Shown piece by piece: positions 1-9,977 of a stretch of 36,011 nucleotides of DNA; the first letter of the stretch is position 1, and the number at the start of each line of letters is the position of its first letter. The position numbers were made by a program, and so were the translations under genes. The notes under the pieces are model-generated. The model made no database searches. It saw nothing but the letters and a program-made list of their open reading frames with translations, and was not told the origin of the DNA. Source of the stretch: Gammaproteobacteria bacterium (GTDB lineage: Bacteria; Pseudomonadota; Gammaproteobacteria; Steroidobacterales; Steroidobacteraceae); NCBI GenBank assembly GCA_030038755.1, contig JASHSK010000215.1, positions 1-36,011 of the forward strand. The letters are read 5' to 3'.

Positions 1-260
1 CCGGGGTATTCAGCGCGGATTCATCGATTATGAGTAGGCTTGGGCATCATGAGAATCTGCGCGTGCATGGCTGTCCGTGGGCGTCCGACATCCCTTTCAG
101 AAGCCGCAGTGCCCGCTCCAGAAGCTGCAGCGCTCGCTCCCTCCCGGTACCATTGCCCCCATGCCGAGCGGCGCCCTCCAGCATACGCGCCGCACGAGCG
201 GCATCGCCTGACGACGGGCACGAAGGTACGGCCTGACGTCACCAACCTCAGGAGTAGTTC

Positions 261-1823
261 GTGCGGGCTCGACAGTGGCTGCTGCACACGTTGCTCGTCG
301 TGGCAGTGCTGTTACAGCACTCCAGCGCGATGGCCCCTTCGGGGCAGGCGGCCGCACGCGCCCAGCCGGCACCGCCCAGGTTCGGGTTCGCGGATGTGCA
401 GCGTCTTGCGCAGCAGCGTGCCGCCAGTCCGTACATGGACCGCTCGAGCCCACTGCCCGACAGTCTCGCGCATCTCACCTACGATCAGTACCGTCAGATC
501 CGATTTCGCCCCGAGCGCGCCCTGTGGCGCGACCAGGCCATGTTCGAGGTGCAGTTCTTCCAGCGCGGATTCAATTACCGCCGCAGCGTCAACATCACCG
601 AGGTTGCGCCCGACGGCACCCTGCACCCGGTGCTCTACGACCCGGGCGACTTTGATTTTGGCAGCAATGCCGCCGCCGTACACCCGCAGACCCTGCCTCC
701 GAGCCTGGGGTTCGCGGGCTTCCGCGTGCACTATCCGCTGCAGCGGCCCGATTACAAGGACGAGCTGATCGTGTTTCTCGGTGCCTCCTACTTCCGGGTG
801 CTGGGTCGCGATCAGAGCTACGGGGCCTCGGCACGCGGGCTGGCCATCGACGTGGCCTCGCCCCAGGGCGAGGAGTTTCCCTACTTCAGCGATTTCTGGC
901 TGGTGCGCCCGCCGCCGCAGGAGCGCACGCTCACCATCTACGCGCTGCTGGACAGCCCGAGCCTCACGGGCGCGTACCGATTCGAGGTACGACCGGGCGG
1001 CACCACCGACGTGGAGGTCAGCGCAACGCTCTACCCGCGTCGCAGCGTCGACAAGCTCGGCCTTGCGCCACTCACCTCGATGTACCTGTACGGGCTCAAC
1101 AGCACTCTGGCGGAGAATGATTTTCGTCCCGAGGTCCACGACAGCGACGGACTGATCGAGCAGACCGGTACCGGGGAGTGGCTGTGGCGGCCGCTGGCGA
1201 ATCCCAAGGCGCTGAGCGTGTCGAGCTTCTCGGACGAGCATCCGCGCGGCTTCGGTCTGGATCAGCGCGATCGCGACTTCAACGACTACCAGGACGAGGA
1301 AGCGCACTACCAGCAGCGGCCGAGCTACTGGGTGGCGCCGCTGGGGGATTGGGGTCAGGGTCGGGTCGAGCTGGTCGAGATCCCGAGCGACGAGGAGATT
1401 CACGACAACATCGTCGCCTACTGGGTACCGGCGACCCGGCTGGTACCGGGCAAGCCATTCAGCTTTTCCTACCTGCTATCGGCCTATCTGTATTCGCCGC
1501 TGTGGCCCCCCGGCGGCCGCGCGGTCGCCACCCGCACCACCAGCATCCCCGGGCATGCAAGCGCCAACACCCACCGCTTGATGATCGACTTCTGGGGTGG
1601 GGATCTCAATTTGCTCGATGCCTCGCAGCCCGTGCAGGCTCAGATCAGCGCTCACAACGGCACCGTCAGCGGTATCACGGTGCAGCATCTGGCGGAAAAC
1701 GGCGTATGGCGCGCGACCTTTGACGTCGCCTCCAAGCCCGGCCAGAGTGTCGACCTGCGCTGCTACCTGACGCTGTATGGAGAGGCGCTCACCGAAACCT
1801 GGACATATCTGTGGACACCCTGA
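261..1823 (+). CDS. opgG: Glucan biosynthesis protein OpgG (MdoG)
   Basis: This 520-residue periplasmic protein is needed to build osmoregulated periplasmic glucans, where OpgG acts on the beta-glucan backbone made by OpgH. The first 25 or so residues (RARQWLLHTLLVVAVLL, then a polar stretch) look like a signal peptide. The mature part carries family sequences such as FGFADVQRLAQ near residue 42, LTYDQYRQIRF near 72, the FQRGFNYRRSV segment, and TSMYLYGLN near 272. Length matches the family (about 510 residues). The start is GTG, supported by AGGAG six bases upstream. The stop lies inside the first codons of opgH, so the two are almost certainly one operon. OpgD is a paralogue with similar sequence; the neighbour opgH makes OpgG the better name. 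The 260 bases before it hold no gene I can support. Confidence 0.93.
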   Translation: MRARQWLLHTLLVVAVLLQHSSAMAPSGQAAARAQPAPPRFGFADVQRLAQQRAASPYMDRSSPLPDSLAHLTYDQYRQIRFRPERALWRDQAMFEVQFFQRGFNYRRSVNITEVAPDGTLHPVLYDPGDFDFGSNAAAVHPQTLPPSLGFAGFRVHYPLQRPDYKDELIVFLGASYFRVLGRDQSYGASARGLAIDVASPQGEEFPYFSDFWLVRPPPQERTLTIYALLDSPSLTGAYRFEVRPGGTTDVEVSATLYPRRSVDKLGLAPLTSMYLYGLNSTLAENDFRPEVHDSDGLIEQTGTGEWLWRPLANPKALSVSSFSDEHPRGFGLDQRDRDFNDYQDEEAHYQQRPSYWVAPLGDWGQGRVELVEIPSDEEIHDNIVAYWVPATRLVPGKPFSFSYLLSAYLYSPLWPPGGRAVATRTTSIPGHASANTHRLMIDFWGGDLNLLDASQPVQAQISAHNGTVSGITVQHLAENGVWRATFDVASKPGQSVDLRCYLTLYGEALTETWTYLWTP

Positions 1824-3775
1824 GCAGACAGTCATCGGAGCCCGTCGTACTGCGTGCCAACGGCCTGCGATCGCAGGCGCTGTGGCGTCGCTCGCTCTTT
1901 TTCGGCCTGACGCTGCTGACGGCGCTCGCCGGCGGACTGCTGATGCTCGATGTGCTGCGCGCCAACGGGCTGTCGGGACTCAACATCGCCGGACTCGTGA
2001 TGTTCACGGCGCTGTTCACCTGGATCACCGGGGCGTTCTGGACCGCGGTGGCGGGATTCATCATCCGCCTGATCGGCCGTGATCCGGCCATTCTTGCCGC
2101 CGCGCACACCTCGCACCGCAGTGTGCGGGGCCGTACCGCCATCGTCACACCGATCTTCAACGAAGACACTGCGCGGGTGTTCGCCGGCGTCGAGGCCATC
2201 TGGCGCTCGCTGATGCAGCAGCGTGACCAGGAAAGCTTCGATTTCTTCATTCTCTCCGATACGCGTCATGCGGAAACCGCCTGCGCCGAAGAGACCGCCT
2301 GGCGCGCCCAGGTCGCCCGCCTCGGAGCGCAGGGGCGGCTGTTCTACCGCCGCCGCAGCGAAAACACCGGGCGCAAGGCCGGCAACATCGCCGAGTTCGT
2401 GCGCAACTGGGGCGGCGCCTACGACTACATGATCGTGCTGGATGCCGACAGCATCATGAGCGGCCAGGCCCTGGTATCGCTCGCACAGGTGATGGATGCG
2501 CATCCGGAGGTCGGCATCATCCAGACGCTGCCGCTGCTGGTGGGACGCGAGACGCTGTTCGCGCGGCTGCTGCAGTTCGCGGTGCGGCTGAACGGCCCCA
2601 TGTTCGCGAGCGGTCTGGCCTTCTGGCAGCTCGGCGACAGCAACTACTGGGGTCATAACGCGATCGTGCGGCTGCGGCCGTTCGCCGAGCATTGCGCGCT
2701 GCCGCGCCTGCCGGGCGCGCCCCCGTTCGGCGGGGAGATCCTCAGCCACGACATCGTCGAGGCGGCCTTCATGCGCCGCGCCGGCTATCAAATCTGGTTG
2801 ATGCCGGACATCGCCGGCAGCTGGGAGGAGATCCCCTCCAACGTGATCGACTTTGCGGCACGCGACCGGCGCTGGGCGCAGGGCAACCTGCAGCACGTCG
2901 GCGTCATGCCCATGCGCGGACTGCATTGGCTGAGCCGCGTGCACATGCTCACCGGCATCCTCTCCTATGCGACCTCGCCCATGTGGCTGCTGGTGCTGGT
3001 GCTGAGCTCCATCGTGACGTGCCTGGCGGCGCTCTCGAGCCACCAGTACTTCCAGCCGGGGACCTACACGCTGTTCCCCAGCTGGCCGCAGTACCGCGAC
3101 GGTGAGATCGCCGCGCTGCTGACGATGACCATCACGCTGCTGATGCTGCCGAAACTGCTCGGTGCGTGCCTCGCACTGCGCGACCGCGCGCTGCGCCGCT
3201 CCTTCGGCGGCACCTGGCGCCTGATGGGCAGCCTGCTGTTCGAGCAGCTCATGAGCATGCTGCTCGCCCCGACCATGATGCTGTTTCATTCGAGCTTCGT
3301 GCTGCGCGCGCTGCTGGGCCGGAACGTCGGCTGGGACGCGCAGGCGCGCGGTGATCGCGGAGTCGGCTGGCTCGAGGCGCTGAGGCGGCACGGCTGGCAC
3401 GTGGGGCTCGGCCTGGTCTGGGGAGCCGCCATATTCGAGCTCGCTCCCGCCTTCATCTGGTGGATGCTGCCGGTCATCGCCGGCCTGCTGGTCCCGGTGC
3501 CCTTCACGGTGCTCACCAGCCGCAGCACCCTCGGTCGCCGCCTGCGCGCGCACGGCTTGCTGCTGACTCCGGAGGAATCCTGCCCGCCACCGGAGCTGCT
3601 GTCCGTCAACCGGCACGTACCGCTGCCGGTCAGCCTCTCACCGCTGGCCGCCGCTCAGCCCGAGCAGCCCTCGCCCCCGCGCCTGCCACAGCGCGTGCCG
3701 CTGGTGATGATTTCCACTCCCCCGTCGTACATCGGCAGCTTCGCCAAGCCGGCGCCGCTGAACGTCGGCCGCTGA
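1811..3775 (+). CDS. opgH: Glucans biosynthesis glucosyltransferase OpgH (MdoH)
   Basis: Inner-membrane family-2 glycosyltransferase that polymerises glucose from UDP-glucose into the linear backbone of periplasmic glucans. Two N-terminal membrane segments (about residues 27-48 and 56-80) precede a cytosolic catalytic domain with IVTPIFNED near 114, a DADS metal/nucleotide motif, WGHNAIVRL, and a (R/Q)xxRW-type motif in RDRRWAQGN. More membrane helices follow from about residue 385. The protein is 654 residues against about 847 in Escherichia coli; the missing part is the long cytosolic N-terminus, as in short OpgH proteins of Xanthomonas type. Translation starts at GTG 1811, overlapping opgG by 13 bases. 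The last 70 residues are proline-rich and poorly conserved. Identification is firm. Confidence 0.95.
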   Translation: MDTLSRQSSEPVVLRANGLRSQALWRRSLFFGLTLLTALAGGLLMLDVLRANGLSGLNIAGLVMFTALFTWITGAFWTAVAGFIIRLIGRDPAILAAAHTSHRSVRGRTAIVTPIFNEDTARVFAGVEAIWRSLMQQRDQESFDFFILSDTRHAETACAEETAWRAQVARLGAQGRLFYRRRSENTGRKAGNIAEFVRNWGGAYDYMIVLDADSIMSGQALVSLAQVMDAHPEVGIIQTLPLLVGRETLFARLLQFAVRLNGPMFASGLAFWQLGDSNYWGHNAIVRLRPFAEHCALPRLPGAPPFGGEILSHDIVEAAFMRRAGYQIWLMPDIAGSWEEIPSNVIDFAARDRRWAQGNLQHVGVMPMRGLHWLSRVHMLTGILSYATSPMWLLVLVLSSIVTCLAALSSHQYFQPGTYTLFPSWPQYRDGEIAALLTMTITLLMLPKLLGACLALRDRALRRSFGGTWRLMGSLLFEQLMSMLLAPTMMLFHSSFVLRALLGRNVGWDAQARGDRGVGWLEALRRHGWHVGLGLVWGAAIFELAPAFIWWMLPVIAGLLVPVPFTVLTSRSTLGRRLRAHGLLLTPEESCPPPELLSVNRHVPLPVSLSPLAAAQPEQPSPPRLPQRVPLVMISTPPSYIGSFAKPAPLNVGR

Positions 3776-3885
3776 ACGGCCCGCCATCCATGGCATGATG
3801 CTGCGCGCGGCGGGATCGCCGCGGCGCCCCGGTCGCTGCGGCGCCGCCGCCCCGGCGCAGCGCAGGCGCACGCAATGGAGCACAC

Positions 3886-4608
3886 ATGGGTCGCATCTTC
3901 GAAGTTCGCAAGCATGCGATGTTCGCCCGCTGGAACCGCATGGCGAAGCAATTCGCGCGCATCGCCAAGGACATCAACATGGCGGTCAAGGCCGGCGGCG
4001 CGGATCCGGCCGGCAATCCAACGTTGCGGCGAATCATGCAGAATGCGCGCGCCGTCAACATGCCCAAGGACAAGGTGGAGGCGGCGATCAAGCGCGCCTC
4101 GGGACGCGATGCCACCAACTACCACGAGGTGCTCTACGAGGGATACGCGCCGCACGGCATCGCCCTGATGATCGAGACTGCGACCGACAATCCGACGCGC
4201 ACCGTCGCGCACGTGCGCAATGTGATCACCAAACACGGTGGCAATCTCGGCACTGCCGGTAGCGTCAGCTTCCAGTTCCGCAAGATGGGGGTGTTCCGCC
4301 TGGATCCGGCGGGGATCGATCAGGACGAGCTGGAGCTCGATATGATCGATCACGGTCTGGAAGAAATGGGCGAGAGCAGCGGCGACAAGGGCGAGCCGCA
4401 GCTGGTGCTGCGCTGTGCATTCGAGAACTTCGGCAAACTGCAGGAGGCGCTCGAGGCACGCCGCATCTCACCGCTGTCGGCGGAGCACGAATACGTGTGC
4501 GCGGCGCCCGTGGAGTTGCCGGAGGCGCAGGCAACCGAGGTGCTGGAGCTGATCGATCGGCTGGAACAGGAGGACGACGTGCAGCGCGTGTTTCACACGC
4601 TCGCCTGA
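3886..4608 (+). CDS. yebC: YebC/PmpR family (TACO1-like) protein
   Basis: Member of the YebC/TACO1 family, described both as DNA-binding transcriptional regulators and as factors that help ribosomes through difficult sequences. The 240 residues span the full family: [21 protein letters not shown] at the N-terminus (canonical forms have a GHSKWANI-like start, so this belongs to the second YebC type), [14 protein letters not shown] near 36, [14 protein letters not shown] near 59, and [14 protein letters not shown] near 89. GGAG six bases before ATG 3886 supports the start. The usual ruvC-ruvA-ruvB neighbours are absent. Its last 16 bases overlap the 3' end of putA on the other strand. Confidence 0.9.
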   Translation: MGRIFEVRKHAMFARWNRMAKQFARIAKDINMAVKAGGADPAGNPTLRRIMQNARAVNMPKDKVEAAIKRASGRDATNYHEVLYEGYAPHGIALMIETATDNPTRTVAHVRNVITKHGGNLGTAGSVSFQFRKMGVFRLDPAGIDQDELELDMIDHGLEEMGESSGDKGEPQLVLRCAFENFGKLQEALEARRISPLSAEHEYVCAAPVELPEAQATEVLELIDRLEQEDDVQRVFHTLA

Positions 4609-7600
4609 GCTTCTCCCTGGGAGCGCTCGTCGTCCTCCTGCAGCGACAGCAGCTGTGCATCCCCGCCCACGGCCGCCGTGTTGATCGTCACGGTCTGCTC
4701 GACCAGCAGCCGCTCCAGCGGATAGCCGCTCCTGCCCTGCCTGATCACCACCGGCACGATCGGACCCTCGGCCCGCGCCAGCTGCGCACGCAGCCGCTCG
4801 AGCCAGGGGGCAGCCTCCGCGGCATCGCTCTCGTCGACCAGCACTGCCTGACTGCGCTCGGGCCCGCCCTCCGCGATGCGCAGCCTGCCGCGCAGCGCCG
4901 CGGGTAGCGCCGCGAGCAGCGTCATGGCCAGCGTCGCGGACGGACCAGACTGCGGCGCATCGAGCGCATTGCCCGTCGCCAGGGCCGCGGCGAGCTGCTC
5001 GATCAGAGCCGGCATCGAGTGCGCGGTGGCGCACAGCCGCCCGCGCTCGCGCAGCCGCAGCTCGTTGCTCTCGCCCACGTATCCGCGCAGGCTCACGCGC
5101 GCCCCGAGCAGCGTGCGCCGGGCGTACTGCTCGGCGCGCGATCCCAGCCACTCGCGCTCGCGCGCATCGAGGATGGCGGCGTCGCCGCGCAACCAACCGA
5201 TCAGCCCCTGCAGCGCCGCGGGCGCGGCGCGGGTCGCCGGGCCGGGCGCACTGCCTGCCGGCGCACTGCCTGCCGGCGCACTGCCTGCCGGGGCATCGCC
5301 TGCCGGGGCATCCGGGGCATCGCCTGCCGGGGCATCCGGGACATGGCCTGCCGGGGCGTCCCCTGCGGGCCAGCGCGGTCCGGGCGAGCGCTCCAGCAGC
5401 GCGTGCAGGTACAGCGGACCGCCCGCCTTGGGACCGGTACCGGACAAACCCTGTCCGCCGAACGGTTGCACGCCGATCACGGCACCGATCATGTTGCGGT
5501 TGACGTAGACGTTGCCGGCACGCGCGCGCTGCACGATGGCTTCGATCGTACCCGGAATGCGCGAGGCGATGCCGAGCGTCAGGCCGTAGCCGGTGGCATT
5601 GATCTCCTCGACCAGCTCCAGCAGCCGTTCACGCCGGAAGCGCAGCACGTGCAGCACCGGGCCGAACACCTCTTCGTGCAGCTCTGCGATCGAGTCGATT
5701 CGCAGCAGTGTCGGGGCGACGAACACGCCCAGCTCGCAGCCCGCGGGCAGCGGCGCGCGGCACAGCAGCCGTTCGTGCATCGACTGCAGGTGTGCCTCGA
5801 TGCGCTCACGCGCCGGCTCGTCGATCAGCGGGCCGATGTCGGTTTCCAGGCGCGCCGGATCCCCGACGCACAGCTGGTGCACCGCCCCCTGCAGCATCTC
5901 GAGTATCGGCGCCGCGATCTCCTCCTGCAGGCACAGCACGCGCAGCGACGAGCAGCGCTGTCCGGCGGAGTCGAACGCCGAGCGCAGCGCATCGGCGACC
6001 ACCTGCTCGGGCAGCGCGCTCGAGTCCACGATCATGGCGTTCTGCCCGCCGGTCTCCGCGATCAGCGGCACCGGTGGACGGCCGGCGAGCGTGCGCGCGA
6101 TCGCGCGCGCCGTGGCGGTCGAGCCGGTGAACAGAACGCCGCGCACGCGCTCGTCGGCGAGCAGCGGCGTGCCGACACGCGCTCCGTCACCGGGCAGCAG
6201 CTGCACGGCCGGCGCGGGGAAACCCGCCTCGCGCAGCAGCTGCACGGCGAGCGCGGCGGTCGCAGCACTCTGCTCGGCGGGCTTGGCGAGCACTGCATTG
6301 CCTGCCGCCAGCGCCGCCCCTACCTGTCCCGTGAAGATCGACAGCGGGAAATTCCAGGGGCTGATGCACAGCACCGCCCCCAGCGGCACGTGCGTGCTGG
6401 AATCGAACTGCGAGCGGATCTGAGCCGCGTAGTAGCGCAGGGCATCGATCGCCTCGCGCACCTCGCCGATCGCATCCGCAAGAATCCTGCCTGCCTCGCG
6501 CACGATCAGCGCGATCAGCGCGGGGGAATGTTGCTCGAAGCGCGCCGCGGCCTCCTCGAGCAGTCGCGCACGCAGCTCGACGGGGTAGCCACCCCAGAGG
6601 CGCGCACCGGCAACCGCGGCGGTGAGCGCCGCTTCCACGGCGGCCGCATCCGCCTCGTACACCGTGCCGATGCGTTCGGCGCGATTGGCGGGATTGCGGA
6701 TCGCATACGTGCAGGACGCCGGGACATCCGCCGGCCCGGCAGCGGTCGCCACCATCGCTCGCACCTCGAGCGCCGTCTGCCGGCCCTGCTCCAGGGCCTG
6801 TGCAAGCCTTGCGCGCACCGTCTCGCTCTCCAGGTCCAGTCCGGCGCTGTTGCAACGTTCCGGAGCAAACAACTCGCGAGGCTCGCGGATGCGCGTGTGC
6901 GGGGCGCCGCCCAGGAGCGCCGCGGCCGCCACCGGATCCGCGCTCAGGCTGCGTACGCTCGCGCGCGCCGCGCGGTGCACGAAGGAGCTGCCGGCACCGT
7001 TCTCGAGCAGCCGGCGCATCAGGTAGGGCAGCAGCGCGCGGCGCTCCCCGACGGGCGCGTACATGCACAGGATCGGCGCCGCGCCCGCCCGCGGCGCCGG
7101 CAGTCGCGCCAGCTCCCGGTAGAGCGCGCCTCCCATGCCGTAGAGGCACTGGAACTCGAGCGGGCGCGCACCACCAGCCGGTGCGGCGCCAGCGGCAGGT
7201 GCCGCGCCAGCGGCCGGTGCGGCGCTACCGACCCGTCCTGCGCCACCGGCGCGTGCAGCCTCGTCAGCCAGCTCCAGGATGTCGGCGATGGTGCGCGCGT
7301 TGTGGGTGGCGAACTGCGCGGACAGTCGCGCATCGGCCAGCAGCTGCCGCGCGCAGGCCAGGTAGGCCACATCGGTGTACAACTTGCGCGTGTAGACCGG
7401 GTAACCGCTGAAACCCTCGACCTGCGCTGCCTTGATCTCGAGGTCCCAGTAGGCGCCCTTGACCAGGCGCACCCGCAGGGCATGGGCGCGCTGCGCGGCC
7501 AGCGCGGACAGGTACTCGATCACCGCCGGAGCGCGCTTCTGATACGCCTGGACCGCGATGCCGAGACCCGGCCAGTCCCGCAGGCTCATGTCGTGCATCA

Positions 7601-8432
7601 GGGCGGCGAGCAGATCGAGCGACAACTCGAGTCGGTCGGATTCTTCTGCGTCGATGGTCAGAGCGACGCGATGGCGCTGCGCGAGACGCGCGAGCTCGAG
7701 CAGCCGCGGAAGCAGCTCGCGCATGACGCGCCCGCGCTGCGCGTAGCCATAACGCGCGTGCAGCGCCGAGAGCTTCACCGAAATGCCAAACCCGGTGGCC
7801 GCGCCCGCGGCCCGAATGGCGTGCGCGTACGCCTGCAGGTAGCGCTCGGCGTCGGCGGCGGTCACTGCCGCCTCCCCGAGCATGTCGAAGGAATAGCGCC
7901 AACCCGCCGGGCCGCGTCGCGCCCGCCTGAGGGCGGTCTCGATATCGGCGGCGAACACGAACCGTCCCCCGAGCCATCGCACGGCCGAGCGCATGCTCGC
8001 GCGCAGCAGCGCGCGCGCGGCCCGCCGTATCGACGGGCCCGAGTCGGCGCGCGCCGGCTCGAGCGCACCGGCTGAGGCTGCAGTGGAGAGCCATGCGACG
8101 AGCCGCAGTGCCCCGAGCGGCAGCGGGCTCGACGCGGACCCGGCGTCGAGCCGCATCAGTTGATCGTGAATGAGCCGATCGGCGCTGGCGTCGTCAGGCA
8201 CGCGCAGCAGCGCCTCGGCCAGCGACAGCAGCACCAGTCCCGCCGGGCTGTCCAGGACCAGCGTTCGCAGCAGTGCCGTCTGCGCGATGCGCGCGGTCGG
8301 CACACGGCGTGCGCCTTCGATGAGGCGCGCGGCCAGCGCCCCGGCCCGCTCCGTCTGCTCGCGGGAGAGCCGTGCCGCATCGATCAGCGCAGGCACACAG
8401 CGCGTTTCCGGCGCGCGCCACAGCAGCTGCAT
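4593..8432 (-). CDS. putA: Bifunctional proline dehydrogenase / glutamate-semialdehyde dehydrogenase PutA (no DNA-binding domain)
   Basis: Oxidises proline to glutamate in two steps within one polypeptide (FAD-dependent PRODH, NAD-dependent P5CDH). From ATG 8432 it has 1279 residues. Visible parts: a helical N-terminal domain (about 1-150); a PRODH barrel (about 170-500) with [14 protein letters not shown] and the [10 protein letters not shown] substrate motif near 470; an aldehyde dehydrogenase domain with SPWNFP near 690, [10 protein letters not shown] and catalytic Cys827 in GQRCSS; and a C-terminal domain ending in the [16 protein letters not shown] motif of long PutAs. There is no ribbon-helix-helix domain, so it should not self-repress. 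Two Ala/Pro/Gly-rich insertions are encoded by tandem repeats (residues about 402-420 and 1020-1061). The start is uncertain: no clear ribosome site precedes 8432, and GTG 8522 is an in-frame alternative. Confidence 0.93.
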   Translation of the reverse strand: MQLLWRAPETRCVPALIDAARLSREQTERAGALAARLIEGARRVPTARIAQTALLRTLVLDSPAGLVLLSLAEALLRVPDDASADRLIHDQLMRLDAGSASSPLPLGALRLVAWLSTAASAGALEPARADSGPSIRRAARALLRASMRSAVRWLGGRFVFAADIETALRRARRGPAGWRYSFDMLGEAAVTAADAERYLQAYAHAIRAAGAATGFGISVKLSALHARYGYAQRGRVMRELLPRLLELARLAQRHRVALTIDAEESDRLELSLDLLAALMHDMSLRDWPGLGIAVQAYQKRAPAVIEYLSALAAQRAHALRVRLVKGAYWDLEIKAAQVEGFSGYPVYTRKLYTDVAYLACARQLLADARLSAQFATHNARTIADILELADEAARAGGAGRVGSAAPAAGAAPAAGAAPAGGARPLEFQCLYGMGGALYRELARLPAPRAGAAPILCMYAPVGERRALLPYLMRRLLENGAGSSFVHRAARASVRSLSADPVAAAALLGGAPHTRIREPRELFAPERCNSAGLDLESETVRARLAQALEQGRQTALEVRAMVATAAGPADVPASCTYAIRNPANRAERIGTVYEADAAAVEAALTAAVAGARLWGGYPVELRARLLEEAAARFEQHSPALIALIVREAGRILADAIGEVREAIDALRYYAAQIRSQFDSSTHVPLGAVLCISPWNFPLSIFTGQVGAALAAGNAVLAKPAEQSAATAALAVQLLREAGFPAPAVQLLPGDGARVGTPLLADERVRGVLFTGSTATARAIARTLAGRPPVPLIAETGGQNAMIVDSSALPEQVVADALRSAFDSAGQRCSSLRVLCLQEEIAAPILEMLQGAVHQLCVGDPARLETDIGPLIDEPARERIEAHLQSMHERLLCRAPLPAGCELGVFVAPTLLRIDSIAELHEEVFGPVLHVLRFRRERLLELVEEINATGYGLTLGIASRIPGTIEAIVQRARAGNVYVNRNMIGAVIGVQPFGGQGLSGTGPKAGGPLYLHALLERSPGPRWPAGDAPAGHVPDAPAGDAPDAPAGDAPAGSAPAGSAPAGSAPGPATRAAPAALQGLIGWLRGDAAILDAREREWLGSRAEQYARRTLLGARVSLRGYVGESNELRLRERGRLCATAHSMPALIEQLAAALATGNALDAPQSGPSATLAMTLLAALPAALRGRLRIAEGGPERSQAVLVDESDAAEAAPWLERLRAQLARAEGPIVPVVIRQGRSGYPLERLLVEQTVTINTAAVGGDAQLLSLQEDDERSQGEAQASV
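5248..5370. repeat. 15/9-bp tandem repeat in putA linker
   Basis: Nine consecutive units with the core GCACTGCCTGCCGGC. Units 1-3 are nearly identical (15 bp at 5248, 5263, 5278); later ones are variants of 15 or 9 bp (GCATCCGGG). All lengths are multiples of three, so the reading frame is kept. On the coding strand they read as PAGSA / PAGDA / PDA units, forming a flexible linker of about 41 residues between the P5CDH domain and the C-terminal domain of PutA. Confidence 0.95.
7174..7224. repeat. 15/18-bp tandem repeat inside the PRODH part of putA
   Basis: Three units, CCAGCCGGTGCGGCG (15 bp) then two 18-bp versions (CCAGCGGCAGGTGCCGCG and CCAGCGGCCGGTGCGGCG). They encode an AAPAAG-type stretch between the FATHNA segment and the [11 protein letters not shown] segment of the proline dehydrogenase barrel. 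Other PutAs have only a short loop here, so this looks like a repeat-driven insertion. Confidence 0.9.
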
Positions 8433-8531
8433 GGCCGCGCGCGCATCGGCCGCGGTGTGCGGCTGTGCCTCCGCGCCGGAGGCGGGCGATCCATCGCGCG
8501 CTGCTCGACCACCGCTGCCCACGGAGGCATT

Positions 8532-9779
8532 ATGGCATCCGGAGGATTTCCCATCGTGGCCGACCCGCTCGCCGACGCCGATTCTTCGGCCAGCGCCGTG
8601 TACCCGCAGCTGACAGCCGACCAGCATGCCGTGCTCGAGGCGGCCGATCGCTACGCGCGCGAGGAGCTCTATCCGCTCGCACGCCGCATGGACGAAGAAG
8701 AGTGGTGGCCGGCCGAAGCCTTTGCGCGGCTCGGCACCGAGGGCTACCTGGGTATCACCGTGCCGCAGACCTACGGCGGGGCGGGGCTGGATCTGGTCAG
8801 CGCCGGTCTGGTCGCGGAAGCGTTTTCGCGCTGGAACCACGCCTTCGGACTCTCATGGCTGGCCCATGACAATCTGTGCGTGCACAACCTCTACCGCCAC
8901 GCCTCCGAGGAGCAGCGCCGACGATACCTGCCCGACCTGTGCAGCGGGCGGCATATCGGCGCGCTCGCCCTGACCGAGCCCGGCGCCGGATCCGACGCTC
9001 TGGGCTCGATGCGCACGACCGCGCGACGCGAGGGCGATCACTATGTGCTCAACGGCACCAAGATGTTCATCACCAACGGCCCGATCGCCGATGTGCTGCT
9101 GACGTACGCCAAGACCGATACGGGGCTCGGCGCGCACGGCGTGTCCGCCTTCATCGTCGAGCCGGCACGCTGCCCGGGTGTACGCGTGGCGCAGAAACTC
9201 ACCAAGATGGGGTTCCGCGGCAGTCAGACCGGCGAGCTGGTGTTCGAAGACTGTCACGTGCCGGTCGACAGCCGGCTCGGCACGGAAAACGGCGGCGTCG
9301 GCATCCTGATGACGGGGCTCGATCTGGAGCGCGCTGCCATAGCCTCGATCTGCCTCGGCGTCGCCGAACGGGCGCTGCAGCTGTCGGTCGAATATGCCAA
9401 GAACCGCCGTCAATTCGGCCGTCCGATCGCCGACTTCGAGATGATCCAGGCCAAGCTCGCAGACATGTACGTGGGCATCGAAACCATGCGCGGCCTGATC
9501 TATCGAGTGCTGGCCGTCGCCGAGTCCGTGAGTGCGCTGGGCGGCGGACGCGGCACCATACACGCCCAAAGCGCCGCCTCGGTGCTATACGCAGCCGAGA
9601 CCATGGCCCGCGTGCTCGGCGATGCCGTGCAGATCCACGGTGGCAGCGGCTACATCTGGGAGTCGGAAATCAACCGCCTGTACCGTTCGATCAAACTGCT
9701 GGAGATCGGCGCCGGCACCAGCGAGATCCGCCGCCTGATCATCGCGCGGGAGTTGCTCGGTACCACCTACTCGCAGTGA
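8532..9779 (+). CDS. Acyl-CoA dehydrogenase, isovaleryl-CoA dehydrogenase-like
   Basis: FAD enzyme that introduces the alpha-beta double bond in acyl-CoAs and passes electrons to ETF. The 415 residues cover the whole fold: N-terminal helices, ALTEPGAGSDALGSM near 150, the YVLNGTKMFITNGPIAD flavin segment, KMGFRGSQTGELVFEDC, and the C-terminal LLEIGAGTSEIRRLIIAREL. The usual MCAD catalytic Glu in EGT is Gly here (IGAGTSE), as in isovaleryl-CoA dehydrogenase, where the base sits in the DLER motif; here that is Glu266. This favours a branched-chain acyl-CoA, but the exact substrate is inference. GGAGG just before ATG 8532 fixes the start over the longer upstream frame. It is divergent from putA, with about 99 bases between the starts. 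Confidence 0.9.
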   Translation: MASGGFPIVADPLADADSSASAVYPQLTADQHAVLEAADRYAREELYPLARRMDEEEWWPAEAFARLGTEGYLGITVPQTYGGAGLDLVSAGLVAEAFSRWNHAFGLSWLAHDNLCVHNLYRHASEEQRRRYLPDLCSGRHIGALALTEPGAGSDALGSMRTTARREGDHYVLNGTKMFITNGPIADVLLTYAKTDTGLGAHGVSAFIVEPARCPGVRVAQKLTKMGFRGSQTGELVFEDCHVPVDSRLGTENGGVGILMTGLDLERAAIASICLGVAERALQLSVEYAKNRRQFGRPIADFEMIQAKLADMYVGIETMRGLIYRVLAVAESVSALGGGRGTIHAQSAASVLYAAETMARVLGDAVQIHGGSGYIWESEINRLYRSIKLLEIGAGTSEIRRLIIARELLGTTYSQ

Positions 9780-9930
9780 ACACGTCTTGCGGCGCTGCGC
9801 GCATCTGGTCCGCATCGCACTGCGGCGCGCGAGCGCGTCTGTAATTCCTTACTGCAGCGGCAGCAAAATTTCTGTAGGAAGTGCGCGCTGGGCGCCCGCG
9901 GCGCGTCGGCGCACGATCAGCGCCGGGCCG

Positions 9931-9967
9931 GCAAGAAAGGCGGAGCTGACGAGGCCGCCAGCTCCGC
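9931..9967 (-). terminator. Rho-independent terminator of the KGG gene
   Basis: Perfect 9-bp stem GCGGAGCTG / CAGCTCCGC (9940-9948 with 9959-9967) and a 10-base loop. Read on the minus strand it is followed by CTTTCTTGC, a T-rich tail. It begins about ten bases after the stop of the KGG gene, in the right orientation. Confidence 0.8.
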
Positions 9968-9977
9968 TACCCGACGC

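Noticed and set aside
234-241. TGACGTCA palindrome before opgG
   Set aside because: An 8-bp palindrome is expected by chance in a window of this size, and it lies too close to the start for a clear role.
5019-8075. Very long open frame on the plus strand opposite putA
   Set aside because: Arg/Gln/His-rich translation with no domain; typical of the antisense of a high-GC gene.
8433-8840. N-terminal extension of the putA frame up to 8840
   Set aside because: It runs over the start of the acyl-CoA dehydrogenase and has no PutA-like or ribbon-helix-helix sequence; it is a shadow of that gene.
9841-9885. Imperfect inverted repeat TTCCTTACTGCAG / CTGTAGGAA after the acyl-CoA dehydrogenase
   Set aside because: Several mismatches and no T-run; too weak to call a terminator.
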